A stretch of 64,000 nt of DNA from Streptomyces aureocirculatus. Lineage in GTDB: Bacteria > Actinomycetota > Actinomycetes > Streptomycetales > Streptomycetaceae. This document shows positions 57,610 through 64,000 of the stretch, piece by piece (the first letter of the stretch is position 1; every line of letters begins with the position of its first letter). The position numbers and the translations under genes are program-made. The notes under the pieces are model-generated. The model was not told the origin of the DNA, made no database searches, and was given only the letters and a program-made list of their open reading frames with translations. The stretch lies in the NCBI RefSeq assembly GCF_000720475.1, contig NZ_JOAP01000012.1, forward strand, positions 61,847-125,846. The letters are read 5' to 3'.

Positions 57610-58296
57610 TCAGGCCGACGACTCCTCCACTCCCCCTCCACCATCCCCCACGCCGGCAGTCGGCCCCCCACCCCGCGGGAACGACACCTCCACCCGCCGG
57701 TTCTTCTTGCGGCCCTCCTCCGAGCCGTTGTCCGCGATCGGGTAGTCCTCGCTGTAGCCGCGTACGGAGTACGTGACCTGCGGGCCCAGGTGGGAAGCCA
57801 GCTCGTCGTGGACCGCCTCGGCGCGGTCCTTCGACAGCTTCTTGCCGTGGCTGTACGAGCCCAGGTTGTCCGTGAAGCCGAAGACGCGTACGTCCGTCGC
57901 CTTCTGCGCCTTCGCCTCGTCGGCGATCGCCTTGATGCGGGCGCTCGCCTCCGGGTTCAGCTTGGGGCTGTCCTTGGGGAAGAGGACCTCCGCCTGCAGC
58001 GCGAACTTCACGTCCGTGTTGGTGTCCTCACGGCGTTCCGCCCCTCCCATGTCCTCCACCACGGACTTGATGTCCAGGACCTTGGCGGGCGCGAGGGTGG
58101 CGCCGTCGGCCAGCTTGAGACCCGGGCTGTTGGAGTCGACCTCGGGGGGTGGGGAGGTGGTGGTGCTGCCTGGGGGTGCGCTGGGGTCTTCTTCGTCGGC
58201 CCAGGCGGGGGTGGTGGGGGCCAGGAGGAGGAGGGCGGTGAGGGTGCCTGCTGTGGCGGTCGCCAGGGAGCGGGAGCGGGAGCGGGAGCGGGTCAT
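57610..58296 (-). CDS. secreted OmpA-family protein
   Basis: 228 aa. Signal peptide (MTRSRSRSRS ... ALLLLAPTTPAWA), then an acidic spacer and a C-terminal OmpA-like domain (about 90-205) with peptidoglycan-contacting residues in VFGFTDNLGSYSHGKKLSKDRA and GKKNRRVEV-like EEGRKKNRRVEVSF. In a Gram-positive this probably binds the cell wall. It closes the tad gene cluster, 3 bp after the lipoprotein gene, and may anchor the pilus. Confidence 0.9.
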   Translation of the reverse strand: MTRSRSRSRSLATATAGTLTALLLLAPTTPAWADEEDPSAPPGSTTTSPPPEVDSNSPGLKLADGATLAPAKVLDIKSVVEDMGGAERREDTNTDVKFALQAEVLFPKDSPKLNPEASARIKAIADEAKAQKATDVRVFGFTDNLGSYSHGKKLSKDRAEAVHDELASHLGPQVTYSVRGYSEDYPIADNGSEEGRKKNRRVEVSFPRGGGPTAGVGDGGGGVEESSA

Positions 58297-58299
58297 GGT

Positions 58300-58908
58300 T
58301 CACTCGCCCTCGGAGATCTCGATGGGGGCGGGGGGCATCGCGCCGACCTGGAAGGTCACCTCGCTCGTCCCCTCGGGCGGGGCGGGGAACTGTGCGTACC
58401 AGTCGTTGGTCTGGCCGGGTTTGACGCCTCCGGTGAACTTGGTGCACAGGCAGCGGCCTTCAGTGTCACGCAACACCAGGTAACGCTTCTTGCCCTTGCC
58501 GTCGACGAGGTTGGCGCCTGCCACGGAGGATCCGTTCTTATTGAGCTCGCGTTCTTCGCCGCGCCAGTTGGCCGCGGTGAAGAACCGGCTGCCGTTGTTC
58601 GTGACCGTGCCGGAGACCGTGACGAAGCCACCTTCGTCCCGCGTGGCCGACTTGACCGTCAGCGTGATGCTTTCCTCGCCCTTCACCTCGGACAGCACTT
58701 CGTCGGAAGGCTGGGACTGCTGCTCCTCCGGCTCCTTCTCGTCACCTCCCTGACCATTCTCGGTGGCGCCCGACGACGTGTTCTCCTTCTTGGAGTCGTC
58801 GCCCCCGTCATCACCGCCGCCGCAACCGGCCACCGCGAGGACCAGCCCAGTCGTGATCGCCGCCGCGGTCATTGCCCTGCGGGTCTTCTTGGTACGCCGA
58901 AGTGTCAT
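58300..58908 (-). CDS. lipoprotein of the tad cluster
   Basis: 202 aa. Lipoprotein signal peptide with lipobox LAVAGC (C29), then a Gly/Asp/Glu-rich linker and a beta-sandwich-like domain with VTVSGTVTNNGSRFF and a CLC pair. No named family recognised. It lies 3 bp before the OmpA gene and after the TadG-like gene, so it likely serves the pilus system at the cell surface. Confidence 0.82.
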   Translation of the reverse strand: MTLRRTKKTRRAMTAAAITTGLVLAVAGCGGGDDGGDDSKKENTSSGATENGQGGDEKEPEEQQSQPSDEVLSEVKGEESITLTVKSATRDEGGFVTVSGTVTNNGSRFFTAANWRGEERELNKNGSSVAGANLVDGKGKKRYLVLRDTEGRCLCTKFTGGVKPGQTNDWYAQFPAPPEGTSEVTFQVGAMPPAPIEISEGE

Positions 58909-58940
58909 CGCTACGGCTTCCTTTTCTCGTTGCTCGCTAG

Positions 58941-59558
58941 TCAGTCGGCCAGGTGTACGGAGAAGAGCGTCGACGCGTCCGGGAGGTCCCCAAGTTCGAA
59001 GTCGTCCGGGTCGATCTCAATGGGGGCCTCATCGCCGTCGCAGGTGAACCCCACTGCCTGTTCGGGGTCGGACGACTCAGCCAATTCGCAACGGGGCTTG
59101 ATGACGGCGGTCGCGTCGGCTTTTGCGTGCTGGCTCTCCGTTCCCGGGAGGATCGAGTCGCCGACGGTGTAGTCCGTCGTCACTTCCACGTCGAAGCCGG
59201 GGTACCCGTTCACTTCCGCCCCACTGAAGCCACTGACGTGCGCGTCGTTCTCGGCGGCAAGAGCGTCCGCCGCCGCCTCGGCGCTCTCACCGGTGAACAT
59301 GTCGCCCGCGAGCCAGTTCAGCCAGTCGTCGCCCTCGCCCGCTTCGATCGCCGTACCCAACCCCTCGACCAGCTCGTCGCGGGCGTCCTGCGCGGCCGCC
59401 AGGGCCGCGGCGTCCGCCGCTGACTGCGCCCCGTTACGGGCGGAAGCCGCTTGCGCGAAGGCGAAGAACGCGAGAGAGACAAAAAGGATGATTCCTGTGA
59501 GCCAGATGTAGAGCGGGAGTGTTCCGCCCCTGTCGCTGCGGAGACCGTGGCGCCTCAG
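58941..59558 (-). CDS. TadG-like pilus-associated protein
   Basis: 205 aa. Begins with RSDRGGTLPLYIWLTGIILFVSLAFFA in split form: a Tad-type N-terminal membrane helix, then SAADAAALAAAQDARDEL, the TadG/pseudopilin-associated motif, and an acidic extracytoplasmic domain. No ATG, GTG or TTG is in frame before the helix. CTG at 59558 overlaps the pilin stop as CTGA and is the probable start by coupled re-initiation. Confidence 0.78.
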   Translation of the reverse strand: MRRHGLRSDRGGTLPLYIWLTGIILFVSLAFFAFAQAASARNGAQSAADAAALAAAQDARDELVEGLGTAIEAGEGDDWLNWLAGDMFTGESAEAAADALAAENDAHVSGFSGAEVNGYPGFDVEVTTDYTVGDSILPGTESQHAKADATAVIKPRCELAESSDPEQAVGFTCDGDEAPIEIDPDDFELGDLPDASTLFSVHLAD

Positions 59559-59773
59559 CCACCGACGACGTCGGACACGGCGTCCTGGATGGCTCCGGAA
59601 ATCTGCCCGTCCAGCCCCAGGCCGTCGATGAGGACGAAGATCCCGGCGATCAGGATCATCAACCCCGCGTACTCCACAAACCCCGCGCCCCGATCCTTCT
59701 GCGCGCCCCGGACGCGTGCTCCGAGCTCCACCGTCCACTTCACCCACGCCCCCAGCAAGCGTTCCTTCAGCAC
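59555..59773 (-). CDS. Flp-type pilin (TadE-like short prepilin)
   Basis: 72 aa from GTG 59773 (AAAGG upstream). A basic leader ends AQKDRGAG, followed by F-V-E-Y and a hydrophobic helix (AGLMILIAGIFVLI). G-F with Glu at +5 region is the type IVb prepilin cleavage signature. Probable major subunit of the Flp pilus. The TadC gene lies 237 bp upstream, and this gap may hold a pilin promoter. Confidence 0.85.
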   Translation of the reverse strand: MLKERLLGAWVKWTVELGARVRGAQKDRGAGFVEYAGLMILIAGIFVLIDGLGLDGQISGAIQDAVSDVVGG

Positions 59774-60010
59774 GACGGACGACCTTTCTCTCCCACCCGA
59801 TACCGCGACCTTCACCGACGCCGCTGTTCTCATGGGCAACGTACGCGACAACACGTATGTCGGCAGCAACTCTGCGCGACCGATGCGGCTTCAGGTACGC
59901 CCGATGCGCAAGTTGGCGAGTTCCCTTCCCCTTCCGCAACGCCACCATGCACCTCCCTGAGCCCTGCCGCCATGTGTTCCGCCGGATGTCACCCGCCGTC
60001 GTGCGGCGGC

Positions 60011-60901
60011 TCATTTCCCCAGAATCGAACCGAAGTCGGAACCGGACCCGAGGAACATGCCGGACGCGATGAGGATCATCGTGGCCGGGAGCATGAAGAC
60101 GAGCGTCACCATCGTCGCCTTGGGGATCGTCTTCGCGGCGCGGCGGCGAGAATTCTGGGCGTCCGTACGGCGCATGTCGGTCGCGAGTTGGATCAGGGTC
60201 TCGGCGATCGGGGAGCCGAGTTCCTCGCCCTGTTGGAGGGCGGAGACGAACTGGGCCACCTGTTCGGAGGAGTTGCGTTTGCGCAGCTCGTCGAAGGCCT
60301 GGCGGCGGCTGACGCCCATGTCCATCTGGCGGAGTGTGATGCGAAGTTCGTCCGCCCAGGGCCCCTCGTACTTCTCCGCGACGCGGTCGAGGGCCTGCCG
60401 GAAGCCGAGTCCCGCGGACACGACGACGGCCAGGACGTCGAGGAAGTCGGGAAGCGTACGGTCGATGACCTCGCGGCGTTCGCGGATCGCCTGCCAGATC
60501 AGGGCGTCCGCGGCCACCGCCCCGAAGACGAAGGTCATGGCCGCGAACAGCGGTTGGCCGTTGGTGAGGAAGATCAGGCCCAGGACGAGGCCGAAGGCCC
60601 CGTACACCGCTCGGCGGGCCGCGTAGCGGTCGATGGTGAGGCCGCCCGGGTTGCCCGCCATGTCGATACGGCGGCGCTTGGCGGTGACCCGGCCGGGGCC
60701 CATCAGGCGCAGTACGAGTGGCGCGAAACGCATGCCCAGGCGGTCCACCGCGCCACCCGCCACCGAGACGCGGGACGCCCCGACCTCCAGGGCCACCGCG
60801 AGGTCGGCAGGGAGCTTCGCCTCGGCGCGGTACATGCGGATGCCCTGGGCGGCGCCGGCCACGGCGAGGCCCATCAGGGCGGCGAGCAGGAGTGCGGTCA
60901 T
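60011..60901 (-). CDS. tadC: Tad secretion membrane protein TadC (T2SSF)
   Basis: 296 aa. Type II secretion F domain (about 150-280): LPDFLDVLAVVVSAGLGFRQAL, then the FVSALQQGEELGSPIAETL core, flanked by hydrophobic segments at the N-terminus, near 105-125 and at the C-terminus. Forms the inner-membrane platform with TadB. 7 bp downstream of tadB. Confidence 0.92.
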   Translation of the reverse strand: MTALLLAALMGLAVAGAAQGIRMYRAEAKLPADLAVALEVGASRVSVAGGAVDRLGMRFAPLVLRLMGPGRVTAKRRRIDMAGNPGGLTIDRYAARRAVYGAFGLVLGLIFLTNGQPLFAAMTFVFGAVAADALIWQAIRERREVIDRTLPDFLDVLAVVVSAGLGFRQALDRVAEKYEGPWADELRITLRQMDMGVSRRQAFDELRKRNSSEQVAQFVSALQQGEELGSPIAETLIQLATDMRRTDAQNSRRRAAKTIPKATMVTLVFMLPATMILIASGMFLGSGSDFGSILGK

Positions 60902-60908
60902 GGGGCGC

Positions 60909-61856
60909 TCACACCTCGATCTTTCCCAGACGCCTGATCACGAAGAACCCCACCGCGTAGAGGCCCAGCGAGATCAGGATGAGGGTCTGGCCCAAGGGCG
61001 AGCCCGTCACGCGCTCCAGGGCGCCCTCGTTCGAGGAGTTGATCAACAGCAGGGAGCCAAGGCCGAGGAGCGGGACCGTGAAAGCCGTCGCGTGGACCTC
61101 CGACAGCATCGTGCGGACCTCCCGCCGGGTCTCCTTGCGGTCCTCCAGGGTCTGGGTGAGGTTGCGCAGCGAGTTCACCACCGAGCCGCCTGCCTTGTTG
61201 GACAGGACCAGGGTGGTCACAAGCACTATCAGTTCCCTGGAGGGGAGGCGCTGGGCCAGTTCCTCCAGCGTGTCGTCGATGGAGCGGCCGACGGTCAGTT
61301 GGCGGGCGACGTGGGAGAGTTCCTCGCCCGCGGGGGCTTCGAGTTCCTCCGCGGCCATCGCGAGCGAGGTGCGCAGGGCGAGGCCCGCCGCCGTGGCGTT
61401 GGCGAGGATGCGGGCCACGTCGGGGAGCTGGTTGATGAACGCCTCGATGCGTTTCTGCCGCTGCCAGTTGAGGAAGATGACGGCGCTCCATACGGCCACG
61501 ACTCCGGCGATGGGGCCGAAGAAGGGGGCCAGGGACGCGGCCGCTATCAGCCACAGCGCCGCTACGACCGCCATGACGTACGTGAAGAACTCGCCGGGCG
61601 TCAGGTCCAGGCCCGTCGCGGAGAGACGCAGTTGCAGCTCGCGGCCCAGGCGGGTGCGGCGCAGTCGGCGGTCGACCGCCGTGAAGCGGCGCGCCCGGCC
61701 GCCCTCCAGGGCGGGGCGGGCACCGCCATCGGCTGCCAGGCGGTTCTCCAGCGCCTGGCGCTGGGCGCGCCCGGACGCGTACGTCTGGAGTCCGGCGACG
61801 GCCAGCGTGCCGGTGAGGAGCGTGGCGCCGAGCGCGAGCAGCGTGGGGTTGTTCAT
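60909..61856 (-). CDS. tadB: Tad secretion membrane protein TadB (T2SSF)
   Basis: 315 aa. N-terminal helix (LLALGATLLTGTLAVAG), central helices near 90-130, T2SSF domain about 155-285 with LPDVARILANATAAGLALRTSL and ELIVLVTTLVLSNKAGGSV, and a C-terminal helix. Start ATG overlaps the tadA stop (shared base), showing coupling. Confidence 0.92.
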   Translation of the reverse strand: MNNPTLLALGATLLTGTLAVAGLQTYASGRAQRQALENRLAADGGARPALEGGRARRFTAVDRRLRRTRLGRELQLRLSATGLDLTPGEFFTYVMAVVAALWLIAAASLAPFFGPIAGVVAVWSAVIFLNWQRQKRIEAFINQLPDVARILANATAAGLALRTSLAMAAEELEAPAGEELSHVARQLTVGRSIDDTLEELAQRLPSRELIVLVTTLVLSNKAGGSVVNSLRNLTQTLEDRKETRREVRTMLSEVHATAFTVPLLGLGSLLLINSSNEGALERVTGSPLGQTLILISLGLYAVGFFVIRRLGKIEV

Positions 61857-63196
61857 CAGCCGGTGGCTTCCCTCGTGTTCAGTACGTCGATGGCCTCGGC
61901 GACGCCGTACGCGGGTGGCGCCGGCTCCCCCGCCACGTACAGCCGCTCGGCGACGGGCCGTGGCAGCGGCAGGTGCTCGAAGTAGCCGTGGACGACGCGG
62001 TCCGGGCCCGCGGGGCGCGGTACGAAGCGGGTGACGGGTGCGATGCGGAACTGCTGGCGGCCGTGGCTGACCAGGAGCACGATCTCGGCGACCTTGCGGG
62101 AGCCGTCCGCGTGCCGGGCGAGTTGGACGACCACGTCCACGGCGGAGTTGATCTGGTCGCGCAGGGCCTCGAAGGGGACCTGGACCTCCGACATGGAGCC
62201 GAGGGTCTGGAGCCTCGTCAGGGCGTCCTCCGCCGTGTTCGCGTGGACCGTCGCGAGGGAGCCGTCGTGGCCCGTGGACATGGCCTGGAGCATGTCGAGG
62301 GTCTCGCCGCCGCGGACCTCGCCGACGATGATGCGGTCGGGGCGCATGCGCAGCGAGTTCCTGACCAGGTCGCGGATCGTTATCTGGCCCTTGCCCTCGA
62401 CGTTCGGGGGCCGGGATTCGAGCCGGATCACATGGTCCTGCTGGAGCTGGAGTTCCGCGGAGTCCTCGATGGTGATGATGCGTTCGTGGGCGGGGAGGAG
62501 TCCCGAGAGGGCGTTGAGCAGGGTCGTCTTGCCGGAGCCGGTGCCGCCGCTGACGATGATGTTGAAGCGGGCGCGTACGAAGGCGGCGAGCAGCATCAGC
62601 ATGTGTTCGTCGAGCGAGCCGAGGCCGATGAGTTCGGGGAGCGTGTACGCGCGCGGGAAGCGGCGGATGGTGAGGGTCGCGCCGGTGAGGGCGAGCGGCG
62701 GGATGATGACGTTGACGCGTTCACCGGTGGGCAGGCGGGCGTCGACCATGGGGTTGGACTCGTCGACGCGGCGGTTCACGGTGGAGACGATGCGTTCGAT
62801 CGTCTGCATGAGCTGGTCCTCGGAGGCGAAGCGGAGGGGGAGCTGCTCCACCCGTCCGGCCCGCTCCACGAAGATCGACTCGGGGCCGTTGACCATGATC
62901 TCCGTGATGGAGGCGTCGGCGAGCAGCGGTTCGAGCACGCCGAGTCCGAGGGCCTCGTCGACGACGCGGCGGACCAGGTGGGCGCGCTCAGCGGAGGAGA
63001 GGACCGGGCCCTCGCGGCTGATGATGTGGTTGAGCACGCGCTCCAGGCGCAGGCGGCGGTCGGGCGCCGCGAGCGACGACATCTCGGCGAGGTCGATCTC
63101 TTCGAGCAGCTTCGCGCGGTACGTGGCCACGAGGCTGTCGTCGCGGTTGGGGGTGGTGGTTTCGGCGGGCGACGCGATGCGGGCTCGCAGACTCAT
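61856..63196 (-). CDS. tadA: Tad pilus assembly ATPase TadA/CpaF
   Basis: Secretion ATPase that powers pilus assembly. 446 aa from ATG 63196, with AGGAGG upstream; the longer open frame is not used. Walker A GGTGSGKT at 217-224, Asp box IITIEDSAEL, Walker B RIIVGEVRGGE and His box TGHDGSLATVHAN. Begins 4 bp after the TadE stop. Confidence 0.95.
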   Translation of the reverse strand: MSLRARIASPAETTTPNRDDSLVATYRAKLLEEIDLAEMSSLAAPDRRLRLERVLNHIISREGPVLSSAERAHLVRRVVDEALGLGVLEPLLADASITEIMVNGPESIFVERAGRVEQLPLRFASEDQLMQTIERIVSTVNRRVDESNPMVDARLPTGERVNVIIPPLALTGATLTIRRFPRAYTLPELIGLGSLDEHMLMLLAAFVRARFNIIVSGGTGSGKTTLLNALSGLLPAHERIITIEDSAELQLQQDHVIRLESRPPNVEGKGQITIRDLVRNSLRMRPDRIIVGEVRGGETLDMLQAMSTGHDGSLATVHANTAEDALTRLQTLGSMSEVQVPFEALRDQINSAVDVVVQLARHADGSRKVAEIVLLVSHGRQQFRIAPVTRFVPRPAGPDRVVHGYFEHLPLPRPVAERLYVAGEPAPPAYGVAEAIDVLNTREATG

Positions 63197-63200
63197 GGGG

Positions 63201-63983
63201 TCAGCCTCCTGTCCCGGGGCCCATGTCGGGGCCGGGGCCTGTGCCGGGGTCGCCCGGGGCGCCGGTGTCGTCGTTGGGCATCGTCGCGGACTTCTCGACG
63301 GTCCAGTCGGTGTCGACGAAGGGAAGCAGGGTGGGGACCTGGACGGTGACGGTGGCGGTCGTCGTCTCACCGCTGCCGTCGCCGACGATGACGTCCGCTG
63401 CGAGCCCGTCGTCCATGGCGGCGTGCCCGGCGGCCTCCCCGCCGCCCTCCCCCTGCGAGGCGACACGGGCCGCGGCGCGGGCACCGGACCCCGCCTGGTT
63501 CGCGGCGTAGCCGACGAGGCCGAGCTGGATGGCGGCGAGGCCGATGAGGAGGAGGATGGGGAGGAACCCGGCGAACTCCAGCATGGAGACGCCGGCGTCG
63601 TCGTAACGGCGCCGCCGGGGTTCCCTGCGGGGGGCTGCCGGTGGCGGGGGTGTGTGCCGACGGGTGCTCCTGCGGAGGACTGCCGGTGCCAGAGGTGCGT
63701 GCCGACGGGGGCTCCTGCGGAGGACTGCCGGTGCCAGAGGCGCGTGCCGACGGGGGCTCCTGCGGAGGACTGCCGGTGACAGAGGCGCGTGCCGACGGGG
63801 GCTCCTGCCGAGAGCTGCCGGTGCCAGGAGTGCGTGCCGACGGGTGCTCCTGCGGACGCGGAGGAGGAGTGCCGGTCCACGGGATGTATGCCCCCGGCCC
63901 GCCTCACGACGCGGGATGACGGGCGGGCGGGTGGGAGACCCGCCGCGAAGCGGCGGAAGGCGGCGCCCCCGAACAGGGAGCAC
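63201..63983 (-). CDS. TadE-like protein with repeat-encoded N-terminus
   Basis: The secure part is the C-terminal ~130 residues: SMLEFAGFLPILLLIGLAAIQL (TadE membrane helix, E in position) and an extracytoplasmic domain ending GPGTGG. Upstream in frame lies a 45-bp tandem repeat encoding R-R-S-P-R-R-H-A-P-L-A-P-A-V-L. No ATG/GTG start exists between the repeats and the helix except M just before it, so either a GTG at 63983 includes the repeats or the start is non-standard. First gene of the tad run in the window. Confidence 0.65.
   Translation of the reverse strand: MLPVRGRRLPPLRGGSPTRPPVIPRREAGRGHTSRGPALLLRVRRSTRRHALLAPAALGRSPRRHAPLSPAVLRRSPRRHAPLAPAVLRRSPRRHAPLAPAVLRRSTRRHTPPPPAAPRREPRRRRYDDAGVSMLEFAGFLPILLLIGLAAIQLGLVGYAANQAGSGARAAARVASQGEGGGEAAGHAAMDDGLAADVIVGDGSGETTTATVTVQVPTLLPFVDTDWTVEKSATMPNDDTGAPGDPGTGPGPDMGPGTGG
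63662..63859. repeat. 45-bp tandem repeat upstream of or within the TadE-like gene
   Basis: Units start at 63662, 63707, 63752 and 63797, with a partial at 63842 and a diverged one before 63662. Exact 45-bp period; unit phrase TGCGGAGGACTGCCGGTGCC. Confidence 0.85.
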
Positions 63984-64000
63984 CCCGCGCCGTGCCCACC

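Overview
The window is GC-rich actinobacterial DNA, almost certainly a Streptomyces chromosome. The core gene order ychF - DUF6542 - ppgK - ispH - permease - xseA/xseB - nitroreductase - DUF4245 - glpX - whiB-like - fumarases - ... - oxyR/ahpC/ahpD is the order I recall from Streptomyces core chromosomes. GTG starts, WhiB/SpoIIE-type/HATPase regulators and XRE-TPR regulators fit this.

Region 1 (about 1-20.3 kb) is accessory DNA. It opens with a Nudix hydrolase and an XRE-type regulator (minus strand), divergent from a four-gene operon (unknown protein, APH-fold kinase-like protein, SAM methyltransferase, HAD phosphatase-like protein). A lower-GC gene with an Abi_C abortive-infection domain follows. 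Next is a compact integrative mobilizable element (6.6-12.9 kb): relaxase, MobC-like protein, DUF3631 ATPase, excisionase, XRE regulator and tyrosine integrase. It carries two clusters of short repeats that look like protein-binding sites or a replication/transfer origin. A type I restriction-modification operon (12.95-20.2 kb) with TWO methylase genes, one specificity gene and one nuclease/translocase gene comes after it. That operon lies between two diverged copies of one 52-bp sequence, one just after the integrase and one just before the core gene ychF, which look like old attachment sites.

Region 2 (20.3-48.3 kb) is core chromosome: YchF, polyphosphate glucokinase, IspH, an APC permease, exonuclease VII, a nitroreductase, class II fructose-1,6-bisphosphatase, a WhiB-like protein, a DUF1707 protein, class I and class II fumarases side by side, a DUF402 protein, a methyltransferase, a GAF-SpoIIE-HATPase phosphatase, a bifunctional penicillin-binding protein, a PadR-controlled ABC exporter and the OxyR/AhpC/AhpD peroxide module. 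Intergenic tandem repeats (about 140 bp) and REP-like inverted repeats are scattered here.

Region 3 (48.3-57.3 kb) has an AI-2E family transporter, a secreted lytic transglycosylase, a PIN-PhoH protein, a cis-prenyltransferase, an aldo/keto reductase, a 900-bp gene-poor stretch with degenerate repeats and a strong minus-strand terminator, an HxlR regulator and a methyltransferase.

Region 4 (57.6-64 kb) is a tad (Flp-type pilus) cluster read on the minus strand: TadE-like, TadA ATPase, TadB, TadC, Flp pilin, TadG-like, then a lipoprotein and an OmpA-family protein. It continues past the right edge.
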